DNA of 64,000 nt from Rhizobacter sp. OV335 (GTDB taxonomy: Bacteria > Pseudomonadota > Gammaproteobacteria > Burkholderiales > Burkholderiaceae_C): contig NZ_FRCQ01000032.1 in NCBI RefSeq assembly GCF_900142965.1, forward strand, positions 1 through 64,000, given 5' to 3'. The first letter of the stretch is position 1. Each line of letters begins with the position of its first letter. A program made the position numbers and the translations under genes. Positions 48,852 through 58,090 of this stretch are shown one piece after another. The notes beneath the pieces are model-generated. The model was not told the DNA's origin, did not search any database, and was given only the letters and a program-made list of their open reading frames with translations.

Positions 48852-50162
48852 GGACGGCCCGGGCCGCACATCCGCCTCCGCCCCCACCCAATCCTCGACG
48901 TTCTCCAGCTTCGGCAGCTCGCGCACGTTGCGGATCACCGGATGGCGCCCCGCCACCGCGGCCACCAGCAGCGCAAAGCTGCCGGCAAACACCAGCGAGG
49001 CGCGCAGCCCCACATGCTCGCCCAGCCAGCCGCCGAGCAACGCCCCCGGCCCGGCCGGGATCAGGATCAGCCAGCGCATCGTCGCCGTCATCCGACCCAG
49101 CAGCGGCTCGGGCGTCACCGCCTGCCGCAGCCCGAGGAAGTTGATGAAGATCAGCACCGCGCCGGCCGAGAAGCACAGCAGCATCGCCGCGAAGGCCGCA
49201 ACGCCCCAGGAGTTGGCCGGCGCCACCGCCAGCACCAGCCAGCCGACGCCGCAGATCACGAAGCCCAGCACCAGGCACGGCCCGGGCCCGTAGCGCCGGC
49301 TGATGCGGTTGCCGTACACGCTCGCGAGGATGGTGCCGCCGCCCATGCCTATGTAGCTGAGCCCGATCGCCTGCTCGCCCAGGCCCAGCGTGCGGGTCGC
49401 GAACAGGATCTGCACCACCAGCGCCGCGTGGTGGCACATCTGCCACAGGCCGACCGCGACCGCCAGCGCGATCAGCAGCCGCTGGCTGCGCACGAAGCGC
49501 ACGCCGGCCTGCAGGTCGCGCCAGAAATGCGCATCGGCGCGCGGCCGGCGGATCTCGACGATGCGGATGCCGCGCAGGATGCCGGCCGACAGCAGCAGCA
49601 AGGCCGCATCGACCAGCAGCGCGAGCGGCGCGCCCACCAGCTTGATCAGCGCACCGGCCAGCCCCGGCCCGGCCACCTCGGCGCCCGAGGTGGCCAAGGC
49701 GTTCTTCGCATGTGCCTCCACCAGCCGCTCGCGCGCCACCACCTGGGTCAGCACGATCTGCGCGGCGGTGCCGGCGGTCGTGTAGACCGTGCCGATCACG
49801 AACGCGACGACGTACATCCACGGCATCGTCAGCCAGCCCATCCACCACGCGAAGGGCACGCTCGCGACGACCACCGCGAGGCTGGATTCGCCGAGGATGT
49901 AGATCGGCAGCTTGCGCACCCGGTCGAGCCAGACACCGGCCGGCAGCGAGAACAGCACGAAGGGCAGTGTCTCCATCATCGTCAGCAGCCCCATCTGCGT
50001 GGGCGACGCGTGCAGCAGCAGCGCGGCGGTCAGCGGCAGCGCGAGCATCGTGACCTGGCCGCCGAACGAGCTGATCAGGATCGAGGTCCAGAGCCGGCGG
50101 TAGGTGGCGTCGTGCAGCAGGTCGCCGGGCGGCAGGGTCAGGCGCGCGGGCCAGCGAATCAT
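48825..50162 (-). CDS. MFS transporter (EntS-like exporter family)
   Basis: Major facilitator of 445 residues with about twelve hydrophobic helices. It has the MFS_3/EntS-like N-terminal pattern LWTSILISSFGGQVTMLALP and the cytoplasmic loop SLPAGVWLDRVRKLPIYILG between helices 2 and 3. Members of this group export siderophores, macrolides or lipids, but the substrate here is unknown. Start 50162 was chosen because upstream in-frame residues are hydrophilic and not conserved in MFS proteins. It is divergent from the kinase gene with a 146-base gap. Confidence 0.88.
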   Translation of the reverse strand: MIRWPARLTLPPGDLLHDATYRRLWTSILISSFGGQVTMLALPLTAALLLHASPTQMGLLTMMETLPFVLFSLPAGVWLDRVRKLPIYILGESSLAVVVASVPFAWWMGWLTMPWMYVVAFVIGTVYTTAGTAAQIVLTQVVARERLVEAHAKNALATSGAEVAGPGLAGALIKLVGAPLALLVDAALLLLSAGILRGIRIVEIRRPRADAHFWRDLQAGVRFVRSQRLLIALAVAVGLWQMCHHAALVVQILFATRTLGLGEQAIGLSYIGMGGGTILASVYGNRISRRYGPGPCLVLGFVICGVGWLVLAVAPANSWGVAAFAAMLLCFSAGAVLIFINFLGLRQAVTPEPLLGRMTATMRWLILIPAGPGALLGGWLGEHVGLRASLVFAGSFALLVAAVAGRHPVIRNVRELPKLENVEDWVGAEADVRPGPSSVVDGGAR

Positions 50163-50308
50163 CGATTCCCTCTCATATTTATGCGGTATGGGTCTGATCC
50201 CGAACCGCACAGTGTGCCGTGGTTCGCTACCATCCGGCAGCAAGGCTGGAGGAAGCGCAAAGCTCCCCGCCTGTCGAATGAATGCAGCACATCACGGAGG
50301 TGCATGAC

Positions 50309-51910
50309 ATGGAAGGCTTGCAGATCCTTCACCTGGAGGACGACACGCTCGACGCGGAGCTGGTGCACCGCGAGGTGGCGCGGCTGGACATCCAGTCCCA
50401 CTGGGTCACCGTCAGTTCGAGCGAGCAGTTCTTCGACGCGATCGAGAACACCCGCTTCGACGCGATCCTCTCCGACAACCGCGTGCCCGGCATCGAAGGC
50501 CTGCAGGCCCTCGAGGTCGCCCGACAGCGCCGCCCCGGCATGCCGTTCATCTTCGTCAGCGGCAACACCGATCCGCGCTGGGCCGAGCACTGCCTGGAAG
50601 CCGGCGCCACCGACTACGTCCCGAAGGACCAGCTGTTCCGCCTGCCGAGCGCGCTGCGCCGGCTGCACGATGCGCGCGAGGCCGAGCGGCTGGCGGCGCT
50701 GACGCGCGGGCGCGCGCTGCTGGTCGACCTGGTGAAGGAGTTGTCGCTCGCGCGCAGCACCGACGCCATCGTGCGCATCGTGCGGCGCGGCGCACGCGAG
50801 CTGAACCAGGCCGACGGCGCCACCGTCGTGATGCGCGAAGGCGACTTCTGCCACTACGTCGACGAAGACGCGATCGGCCCGCTCTGGAAGGGCAGCCGCT
50901 TCCCGCTCGACTCCTGCATCAGCGGCTGGGCGATGCTGAACCGGCAGTCGGTCGCGATTCCCGACATCTACCAGGACCCTCGCATTCCGCACGATGCCTA
51001 CCGGCCGACCTTCGTGAAGAGCCTGGTGATGGTGCCGATCCGGGCCGAGGCGCCGATCGGCGTGATCGGCAACTACTGGGCGGACGCCCACGAGGCGACG
51101 CCCGACGAGGTGCAGCTGATCCAGGCGCTGGCCGACTGCAGCTCGCTGGCGTTCGAGAACGTCGCGGTCTACGAGAACCTGGAACGCCGCGTGCAGCAGC
51201 GCACCGCCGAGCTGCAGGAGGCCAACAGCGAGCTCGAGGCCTTCAGCTACTCGGTCTCGCACGACCTGCGCTCACCGCTGCGGGCGGTGCAGGGCTACAG
51301 CGAGATGCTGCTGGCCGACACGGTGCCGCCGCTGCAGGGCCAGCCGCTGCTGTTCGCGCAGAACATCCTGGTCGCGGCGCAGCGCATGAACACGCTGATC
51401 GAGGACCTGCTCGGCCTGTCGAAGGTGACGCGCGCCCAGGTGCGCGTGCAGTCGGTGCACGTCGGCGCGATGGCCCGCGACATCCTGAACACGCTGCAGA
51501 CGGCGTGGCCGCAGCGCAGCGTGCGCGTCGACATCGACACGAGCCTGATGGCCGACGGCGACGCCGGCCTGCTGCGGCTCGCGCTCGAGAACCTGTTGTC
51601 GAACGCCTGGAAGTTCACCAGCAAGCGCAGCGACGCGACGGTCTCGTTCAGCGCCGAGGCGCAGAAGGACGGCCACCTCGTCTACTGCGTGCGCGACAAC
51701 GGCGCCGGCTTCGACATGGCCTACGTGCAGCAGCTGTTCGAGCCGTTCCGCCGGCTGCACCGGGAGTCGGAGTTTCCCGGCACCGGCGTCGGCCTCGCGA
51801 TCGTGCGGCGCGTGGTCCAGAAGCACGGCGGCGAGATCTGGGTCGCGGCCGAGAAGGACAAGGGCGCGAGCTTCTTCTTCACGCTGCGGGCGCGCGGCAC
51901 CGGGCGCTGA
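50309..51910 (+). CDS. REC-GAF-histidine kinase
   Basis: Soluble signalling protein of 533 residues. It starts with a receiver domain (ILHLEDDTLDAELV acidic pair, phospho-acceptor Asp in FDAILSDNRVPGIEG, and TDYVPKDQL). A GAF domain follows (about residues 150-300, with SCISGWAMLNRQSVAIPDIY), then a coiled linker and HisKA with the phospho-accepting histidine in FSYSVSHDLRSPLRAVQGYS. HATPase_c comes last (ENLLSNAWKFTSKRS, DNGAGFDMAYVQQLFEPF, GTGVGLAIVRRVV). No membrane segment is present. A receiver at the N-terminus means it probably takes a phosphate from another kinase. ATG 50309 is preferred because GGAGG lies eight bases upstream. No output regulator is adjacent. Confidence 0.92.
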   Translation: MEGLQILHLEDDTLDAELVHREVARLDIQSHWVTVSSSEQFFDAIENTRFDAILSDNRVPGIEGLQALEVARQRRPGMPFIFVSGNTDPRWAEHCLEAGATDYVPKDQLFRLPSALRRLHDAREAERLAALTRGRALLVDLVKELSLARSTDAIVRIVRRGARELNQADGATVVMREGDFCHYVDEDAIGPLWKGSRFPLDSCISGWAMLNRQSVAIPDIYQDPRIPHDAYRPTFVKSLVMVPIRAEAPIGVIGNYWADAHEATPDEVQLIQALADCSSLAFENVAVYENLERRVQQRTAELQEANSELEAFSYSVSHDLRSPLRAVQGYSEMLLADTVPPLQGQPLLFAQNILVAAQRMNTLIEDLLGLSKVTRAQVRVQSVHVGAMARDILNTLQTAWPQRSVRVDIDTSLMADGDAGLLRLALENLLSNAWKFTSKRSDATVSFSAEAQKDGHLVYCVRDNGAGFDMAYVQQLFEPFRRLHRESEFPGTGVGLAIVRRVVQKHGGEIWVAAEKDKGASFFFTLRARGTGR

Positions 51911-51919
51911 CGGCCCGGC

Positions 51920-52948
51920 TCAGCGCAGCCGTTCCTTCAGCAGCGCCCGCAGCCGCTCGCGCAGCTCGGGCGTCATCTCGCCGAGGGACCCGCGGCGGTT
52001 CGGCGGGATGTGCGCCGCCGCGTCGCGCTGCGCATCGAACACGTAGTGCTCGAAGATCGCGCCCCATCCGCGGCGCTCTTCGGCCGGCAAGGACTTCAGG
52101 CACAGCAGCGCATGCAGCAGGCTGTCGAGCGCCGACGGCAGCGGGTCGTCGACCGCCAGCGCGCCGCGCCACCAGTAGTTCACCAGCATGTTGAAACCGG
52201 CCAGCGATTCGACCTGGTGCCACCACAGCGCCGGGATGTGGATCGCATCGCCCGGCGCGAGTTCGGCCACCTGCGCGGCGGCCATCGCGTCGCGGAATTT
52301 CGGGAAGCGTTCGAAATCGGGCGCCGCGAAGTTCACCAGGCTGATCGGCGTGCCGGTCGGTGCGTGGTCGAGCGGGCCGATGTACAGGTTGCCGATCTGC
52401 TCCGGCGGGAACAGCGTGAAACGGCGCCGGCCGGCCACCACGCAGGCGATGTTGCTCGATTCGTCGAAGTGCGCCGGCGTCGTGATCGCGTTGCCGAGCC
52501 AGATGCGCGGCACGATCCGCCCACCGAGCAGCGGCAGCGGGTTCTCGTCGACGAAACCGGGCAGGCAGTCGGGGATCGGCGAGCTCTGCACCGCGACCGC
52601 CGGCGGGTTCGGGAAGGCCGAATAGCGCAGCACCTGCTCCAGCACCGTCGACAGCGGCAGCTGGTTGCGCATGAAGTTGAAGCCGCTCATGTCGGCGTTG
52701 TAGAAGAGGCGCCCATGCTGGTCGGGCGGCGTCATCACCGCCTGCACCTGGCTGCCGTTGTCGTGGTCGGCCAGGTACTGCGCGATCGCCAGCGGCGAGG
52801 CCAGGCCGTGGCGCACCGCGGGCCAGTGCTTCACCAGGCCGCGCAGGATGGTCGGGCGGGCGCTGCCGAGCACCTCGCGGCGCAGCGTCTCGTCGTCGAG
52901 GTCGACGACTTCAGGGATCGGTGTGCTGGTGATCGGCTGGGACGGCAT
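51920..52948 (-). CDS. JmjC/cupin-like Fe(II)/2-oxoglutarate hydroxylase
   Basis: Cupin_8/JmjC-like protein of 342 residues. The iron triad is visible as H-x-D in ITTPAHFDESSNIACVVAGR and the distal His in AIHIPALWWHQVESL. RRFTLFPPEQIGNLYIGPLD is the typical lysyl-hydroxylase-like segment. Such enzymes hydroxylate protein side chains or small molecules. The gene starts within the last 38 bases of the TPR-glycosyltransferase gene, so they are translationally coupled and may act on the same target. The start at 52948 excludes a basic leader with no family similarity. Confidence 0.88.
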   Translation of the reverse strand: MPSQPITSTPIPEVVDLDDETLRREVLGSARPTILRGLVKHWPAVRHGLASPLAIAQYLADHDNGSQVQAVMTPPDQHGRLFYNADMSGFNFMRNQLPLSTVLEQVLRYSAFPNPPAVAVQSSPIPDCLPGFVDENPLPLLGGRIVPRIWLGNAITTPAHFDESSNIACVVAGRRRFTLFPPEQIGNLYIGPLDHAPTGTPISLVNFAAPDFERFPKFRDAMAAAQVAELAPGDAIHIPALWWHQVESLAGFNMLVNYWWRGALAVDDPLPSALDSLLHALLCLKSLPAEERRGWGAIFEHYVFDAQRDAAAHIPPNRRGSLGEMTPELRERLRALLKERLR

Positions 52949-54317
52949 GGTCCCGCGAGGATAGCCCACGCAATGCCTCGCCCAGCGCCGCAATGACCGG
53001 TGCCCAGTCACCGCGCCGGGCCTGCCGGAACAGGCGCAGCGCGCCCGGGTACCACGGCGAATCGTCGCGGCCGGTGAGCCAGCGCCAGTCGGTCATCTGG
53101 TGCGGCAGCAGCACCCAGCAGGGCTTGCCGAGCGCGCCGGCGAGGTGGGCGACGGCGGTGTCGACGCAGATCACCAGGTCGAGCGCCTGCACGATCGCGG
53201 CGGTGTCGGCGAAGCTCTCGATCTCGCCGCCCAGGTGCAGCGCGACCGGCCCGCGCGTGGCCTCGTCTTCGCCGGCGCCTTTCTGCAGGCTGATGAACTG
53301 CAGGCCCGGCAGCGCGGCGAGCGGGGCCAGCACGTCGATCGACGGCAGCGAGCGCTCGTCGTCGTTCTCGAAGGCGGGGTTGCCTTTCCAGACCAGACCG
53401 ACGCGCAATCCTTTCGCCGGCAATGCTTGCTGCAGGCGCAACTGCCAGCGGGCGACGGCCGCCGGCTCGGCCCGCAGGTAGGGCTGCGCGGCAGGAATCG
53501 TGTCAGGCCGGGTGTTCAGGAGACGCGGCACGCTGGTCGCCGAGGTCCAGCAATCCCAGCGCGCGGGCGGCAGCAGGCCGTCAGAGGGCAGCAGCTCGTC
53601 GATGCCGTCCAGCGTCGCCAGCAGCACCTGCAGCGGCGGTGGGCACAGCAGCGTGACCCGCCGCGCGCCGGCCTGTTTCAGCGTGGTGGCGAAGCGGGCG
53701 AACTGGATCATGTCGCCGTAGCCGCCTTCCAGGCCGACCAGCACGCTGCGGCCGTCGATCGGCTCGCCGTTCCAGCGCGGGCAGGTGACGCGTCCGGTCA
53801 GGTCGAGCTGCCAGCCGCGCCAGGCGTAGTGCGACCAGCCTTCATCCCAGCGCCCGTCGCGCAGGCACAGGTAGGCGAGGTTGATGTGCGCCTTCGGGTA
53901 GTGCGGGTCGAGCGACAGGCTGCGCCGGCAGCAGGCTTCGGCGTCGTCGTGCCGGCCCATCTGCACCAGCAGCACGCTGAGGTTGGACCAGCCGGCTGCG
54001 GCTTCGGGGTCGAGCTGCACGGCCGTCCAGCAGCCGGCCAGCGCTTCGTCGAAGCGCTTCAGCCGTGCCAGCAGCGCGGCATGGTTCAGGTGGATGGTGG
54101 GTTGCGACGGCCGCAGCGCGAGCGCGCGGCGGTAGCAGGCCTCGGCCTCGTCGAGGCGGCCGGCGGCTTCGGCCAGCCAGCCGAGGTTGGCGTGGGCTTC
54201 GCCCAGCTCGGGCTCGATCGAGACGGCCTCGCGGAAGCAGGCTTCGGCGCTCGCGGCATCCTGCGCGGCGAGGTGGCGGGTGCCGTCGAAGAAGCGTTGG
54301 GCGGCCGTGGAGGGCAT
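52911..54317 (-). CDS. TPR protein with GT9-like glycosyltransferase domain
   Basis: Protein of 468 residues. The first 150 residues hold four tetratricopeptide repeats (for example EAHANLGWLAEAAGRLDEAE, KAHINLAYLCLRDGRWDEGW). The rest resembles the heptosyltransferase/GT9 fold: VLVGLEGGYGDMIQFARFAT, LRVGLVWKGNPAFENDDERS, LPGLQFISLQKGAGED and LDLVICVDTAVAHLAGALGK. Similar TPR-GT fusions modify proteins such as flagellin or outer-membrane proteins. It overlaps the downstream hydroxylase gene by 38 bases. ATG 54317 is chosen over an in-frame TTG upstream, but no good Shine-Dalgarno was found. Confidence 0.87.
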   Translation of the reverse strand: MPSTAAQRFFDGTRHLAAQDAASAEACFREAVSIEPELGEAHANLGWLAEAAGRLDEAEACYRRALALRPSQPTIHLNHAALLARLKRFDEALAGCWTAVQLDPEAAAGWSNLSVLLVQMGRHDDAEACCRRSLSLDPHYPKAHINLAYLCLRDGRWDEGWSHYAWRGWQLDLTGRVTCPRWNGEPIDGRSVLVGLEGGYGDMIQFARFATTLKQAGARRVTLLCPPPLQVLLATLDGIDELLPSDGLLPPARWDCWTSATSVPRLLNTRPDTIPAAQPYLRAEPAAVARWQLRLQQALPAKGLRVGLVWKGNPAFENDDERSLPSIDVLAPLAALPGLQFISLQKGAGEDEATRGPVALHLGGEIESFADTAAIVQALDLVICVDTAVAHLAGALGKPCWVLLPHQMTDWRWLTGRDDSPWYPGALRLFRQARRGDWAPVIAALGEALRGLSSRDHAVPADHQHTDP

Positions 54318-54414
54318 CTGCCCATTTGAATCGGGAGCACCCGTCGGCAAAGGCCGGAATCGCGGCGCGAAAGCCGGCCTGTTCGGCGTTGCATGCCTTG
54401 CGGCAAGACCGGAC

Positions 54415-57180
54415 TCAGTCTTCGGTCATGTCACGTGGCACCTTGATGACTTCGAACTGCAGGCTCGCCCGCAGTAGTTTCAAGGTCGCACGCTGGCCGC
54501 GATTCAGGTCTCGCGAGCAAAGCAGCAAGGTCACGTTGTCGAGCAGCTCACGGCGTCGCACAAGTCCCTTCTTGTTTGACCAGTCATCCACCAGTTCGTC
54601 GATATGCTCAAACCTGACCGTCGCAAACGCATGCAGAAAGGCCTTCAGCGATTCATGACGCTTGTACAGCGGGTCACTCTTCGCCAGCGAGTTGCCCCAA
54701 TGCGCTTTCAACAGGTCGCCCAGGACGCGAGGCAGTATCGGCTGCACCTCCTGTGAAGCCAGCGCCGCTACATCCGCATCGAACACCAGCATCTCGATGA
54801 GCGGCCCGTCGAGCCGGATCTCATGGGTCGGATCGAACACCGCCGCGCGCGAGACTCTTGCGGCTTGCTCAAAATCATCGAGGCGGCAATTCTTCGCGAA
54901 AACCTCTCTCAGCGTCCTGGTATCGGCGTCCTGGAAGCTGACGTCCATGGCCTTGAGACTGTCCTCGAAGCCTTGACGGTACATGCCGATGTGGGCGTGC
55001 TCCGTCTTGATCGTCGGCAGCCCGGTGCTGCGGGAAATCGCGTCCTTGATCAGCCTGAGCGCCTCTCCGCGCGTTTTTTTGCCCGCAAACTTCTCGTGGA
55101 GTCTGATCCCGAGCTGGATGCGTTGCAGCGGATCGAAGCCGAGCGCCTGCAGGATGGCGGCGGCGTCACTCGCCTTCAGTTCGTTCTCGGATCTGGCCTG
55201 TTGCGCCGCGTCGAGAAGGCCGTTGGCCAGCAGTTCGACGGCCAGCGATACGCAACTGGCTGCGGCATGGAAATGCTCTCGCTCACCTGCAAACGCGTCG
55301 TCGCCGCCGATCGGCGCACCGGCGCCGTAGGCCACACCGAAGCCGTCCAGGAATGCGCGTTCGAGCGCCTTGAGCCCGGGCGTGTTCAGCACAATGCTGG
55401 CACCGTCTTGCTGATCTCGCTTCTGCAGATGCGCCGCGCGGCGCACGACGTGCAGCTTGTAGCCCATCATTGCGTAGTAGCCCGCCAGCGCCGCGGCCGG
55501 GAACGCCCCAACCACCGGAACCACGGTAGCCGACGTCGTTGCCGTGATGACACCGGTCATGCTCAGGGCCGACGCCATGGTCGACGCGACACCGCCCCCA
55601 CCGCGCAACACGCTGTTCACTCCTCGGCCGACCGCGAAATTCTTGTTCTTCCGGGCGAGTTTCAGCTGGTCCTTGAAGAACCCCTGGCAGGCCCGGGCGA
55701 TCGCGTCGGACGTATCGCTCGTCAACACGTCGTCGTCGATCAATGCATCCAAAGCAGCTATCGCGCGCTTGCAGCGGGCGATGTCTGCGCGGGCGGCCGA
55801 CCGTTCGGCCAGCGCCTGGTAGGACTCGATGAGGCCCGTACCCAGGCTGCCGGCACCCACCACCGTGCCGAGGCTGCTGGTGACCTCCGATGCGCCCGCG
55901 GTGTAGGCCACGCCCTTGGCGAAGTTCGCGGTCGCGGAGACGGGTGCCACCCCGACGTCCTTGATCAAGCCGCTGTTGACGCCTCGATACGCGTGGCCGT
56001 TCGCCTCCGCGGAGTTGGCATGCGGCAGCCGGATGTCTTCGTCGCTGTCCGGGTCTGCGGACTTCCGCTTCGCGTACGCCGCGATGATGCCCGCGGTGTC
56101 CTTCCAATTGCACAGCGCTTCCCGGCAACGGCTGAAGGCTTCCGCGTCGGCCGGCGTGGGGTCCTCCTTGTTCAGGGCCAGCTTGGTCAGGAAATCCATG
56201 TAGCCCCTGAAGTTCAGGACCACCTCGAGCTTCGCCGTGGACACCTTGTCGGCCGCCGTCTGCCGGTTCTTGTAGATGTTCGCGGCGTTGTACAGCGACA
56301 GCGGGAGATTGAACATGTCGGGGAAGCCGTCGCCGACGGGCTGCTCGTGCAGTGGGAGGACCGCCGTCTTGAAGGCCTGGTCCCCCGACATCGCCATGAA
56401 ATCCAGCTGGTGATTCGTCCGATTCGCAGCAGGCACCGGAGACCCCGCCGGCCGCTGGGTATGGCCCGTCTTCCTGGGCGGCAGCGCTTTCTGCACCGCC
56501 GTGACGGGTGCCAGCAACACCCCGTCGACCACCTTGCCACACTGTTCCAGCTGTTTCTTCGCGGGGCTGATCGGCATCTTGCCGTGGCGGTCCGCCTTGA
56601 GCTTCAGGCTGCCATCCTGGGCAAACTCGATGCAGCCCGCTTTCAACGCCTTGCGGGTGGCACGCGCGACGTAGAGCACCACGACATTGCCCAATGCCCA
56701 TTCGCAACGGATCCACGCGGCCAACGAAGCACCGTCGATGGGCGGGCCGCACAGCACCAGCCGATCGGAATCACCCGGGTGGATGGTGTCGGGGGTCGGT
56801 CGCAGAAGGCCGCCCTCGTTGTTGAGATACTCCCCCGCGCGTTCCTTGTACACGGCATACAACGGGGGGAGGAAGCTTGCATTCTTGGGCTCGTCCCCAT
56901 TCCCGCCCGGCTTCAAGGTGGGCAGCAGCAACTCGACTTCTTTTCCTTGCTTCAGAACGCAGGCGAGCTTGGCCCTCCCGAGGGAGTTCGAACGCAGGCA
57001 CCACCCGTTCTTTCGAAAGGCCGGCCGGCCCTGGCGGCCCGAGGATGACGTTCTTGTGAGGCCCGATGGTCTTTGTTCGAAGACCGAGTTCCGCCTAGCG
57101 CGTTTGAAGCGGCCGGATGGAGACAAAGGCTCATTGCCTTCAATGGATCCACGCGGGCTGGGTCTGGGTGATTCAATCAT
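54415..57180 (-). CDS. Unrecognised 921-residue protein, candidate chaperone-dependent effector
   Basis: No family was recognised. The first 60 residues are rich in Ser, Pro and Arg with a basic cluster (SPSGRFKRARRNSVFEQ) and no signal peptide, like a type III secretion leader. The middle has two weakly polar hydrophobic regions, around residues 430-455 (TSSLGTVVGAGSLGTGLIES) and 535-575 (GVITATTSATVVPVVGAFPA and onward), which could insert into a membrane. The C-terminal third is helical and charged. Its ATG overlaps the stop of a CesT-like chaperone gene (ATGA), the usual arrangement for an effector and its dedicated chaperone. Two sampled lines are 40/60 and 35/60 G+C. Secretion is inferred. 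Confidence 0.78.
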   Translation of the reverse strand: MIESPRPSPRGSIEGNEPLSPSGRFKRARRNSVFEQRPSGLTRTSSSGRQGRPAFRKNGWCLRSNSLGRAKLACVLKQGKEVELLLPTLKPGGNGDEPKNASFLPPLYAVYKERAGEYLNNEGGLLRPTPDTIHPGDSDRLVLCGPPIDGASLAAWIRCEWALGNVVVLYVARATRKALKAGCIEFAQDGSLKLKADRHGKMPISPAKKQLEQCGKVVDGVLLAPVTAVQKALPPRKTGHTQRPAGSPVPAANRTNHQLDFMAMSGDQAFKTAVLPLHEQPVGDGFPDMFNLPLSLYNAANIYKNRQTAADKVSTAKLEVVLNFRGYMDFLTKLALNKEDPTPADAEAFSRCREALCNWKDTAGIIAAYAKRKSADPDSDEDIRLPHANSAEANGHAYRGVNSGLIKDVGVAPVSATANFAKGVAYTAGASEVTSSLGTVVGAGSLGTGLIESYQALAERSAARADIARCKRAIAALDALIDDDVLTSDTSDAIARACQGFFKDQLKLARKNKNFAVGRGVNSVLRGGGGVASTMASALSMTGVITATTSATVVPVVGAFPAAALAGYYAMMGYKLHVVRRAAHLQKRDQQDGASIVLNTPGLKALERAFLDGFGVAYGAGAPIGGDDAFAGEREHFHAAASCVSLAVELLANGLLDAAQQARSENELKASDAAAILQALGFDPLQRIQLGIRLHEKFAGKKTRGEALRLIKDAISRSTGLPTIKTEHAHIGMYRQGFEDSLKAMDVSFQDADTRTLREVFAKNCRLDDFEQAARVSRAAVFDPTHEIRLDGPLIEMLVFDADVAALASQEVQPILPRVLGDLLKAHWGNSLAKSDPLYKRHESLKAFLHAFATVRFEHIDELVDDWSNKKGLVRRRELLDNVTLLLCSRDLNRGQRATLKLLRASLQFEVIKVPRDMTED

Positions 57181-57638
57181 GGCCGCATCTCCAGCCATCC
57201 GGCGACGATCGCGTGAGCATCCGCCGGCACATCGGCAGCTTGCGACGCCAACAGGGCACGCCAGTGGGGCATCCACTCCGGCAACTGCCGCACGATCAGG
57301 TCGGCCAGGCCGTCCTTCTCCTGCTCGAGCACCTCCAAAGGCTGCTGCATGATCGCGACGATGTGGCCGCTGTCGGCCTCCAGGCCAAGCACCGGCACCG
57401 CGTCGCTCTCGGCTTCGAGGTTGAGTGCCAGCAGGCGGCGGTAGAACCCGCTGTCCGCGCCTCCCGGCGGCGGCCCCAGGTCGACCAGAATGCGGCACGC
57501 GTCGTCGGGCCAGTGGTCGATCAGCACATCGTGGCCATCGACACTCAACAGCCCGCGTTCCCTCACATCGGCCGCCGCATCGCGTGGCAAGGCCTTGCAC
57601 AGCTGCGCCAGCAGCGCATCGAATCGTTCTTGACTCAT
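57177..57638 (-). CDS. CesT-like type III secretion chaperone
   Basis: Small acidic protein of 153 residues with the layout of class I type III chaperones. A first helix (ERFDALLAQLCKALP) is followed by beta strands (LLSVDGHDVLIDHWPDDACR, RILVDLGPPPGG), a helix ending in LLALNLEAE, strands (VPVLGLEADSGHIVAIMQQP) and a last helix (LADLIVRQLPEWMPHWRALL). Such dimers bind the N-terminal region of an effector and hand it to the secretion ATPase. The ATG at 57638 is chosen because AAGGG lies seven bases upstream; an upstream TTG in frame is less likely. It overlaps the 921-residue gene by four bases (ATGA). No hrpII/PIP-type box was found upstream. Confidence 0.75.
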   Translation of the reverse strand: MSQERFDALLAQLCKALPRDAAADVRERGLLSVDGHDVLIDHWPDDACRILVDLGPPPGGADSGFYRRLLALNLEAESDAVPVLGLEADSGHIVAIMQQPLEVLEQEKDGLADLIVRQLPEWMPHWRALLASQAADVPADAHAIVAGWLEMRP

Positions 57639-57795
57639 CGGGTCGCCCTTCGTGGGGTTTCCCTCCCTGACCAATCCACCCCGGGCATGGGTCGTGCCCT
57701 TCGCAGATGGGAGCTGTGTGGTCAGGGCGTGGCGCTTCGTTCCAGCCGGCTCACGATCGTTGACAGTCTCCCCCGTACTTGTTCACGGTCCAGGC

Positions 57796-58014
57796 TCAAT
57801 AGTGCGGTGGCAACTCGTCGCGCAGGCTGCGGAACGCACCGGCGTCCTGCCCGGCCCCTTGTTGGCGCAGCAACGCGATCTGCGACGCCATCTGCTCGAT
57901 CTGCTGCTGCTGGCGGGCCACCAGGGCATTCAGCGCATCGAGCAGGTCCTCGGTGAAGCTGGCCTTGATCTCGAGGGCGGTCAGGCGCTGGTCTGTTTCA
58001 TGTTGGAAGTCCAT
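57796..58014 (-). CDS. slyX: SlyX family protein
   Basis: Small coiled-coil protein of 72 residues. It has the SlyX heptad pattern (QRLTALEIKASFTEDLLDAL, LVARQQQQIEQMASQIALLR) and the family-typical end with two prolines and aromatic (DELPPHY). The function of SlyX is not established. It is divergent from the MFS gene with about 76 bases between starts. ATG 58014 gives the standard length, and longer in-frame extensions run over the MFS promoter. Confidence 0.88.
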   Translation of the reverse strand: MDFQHETDQRLTALEIKASFTEDLLDALNALVARQQQQIEQMASQIALLRQQGAGQDAGAFRSLRDELPPHY

Positions 58015-58090
58015 TCCGGTATTGGACCTCAGCATGGCCGCGGGTAATCCCGTAGAGTTCGGGCTTCCTCCCCGCTGTCCATCCGCCCCT

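Noticed and set aside
57639-57900. hrpII/PIP box upstream of the chaperone gene
   Set aside because: No CGAA-N16-CGAA arrangement exists on the plus strand here. The TTCG motifs present are in the wrong orientation and spacing.
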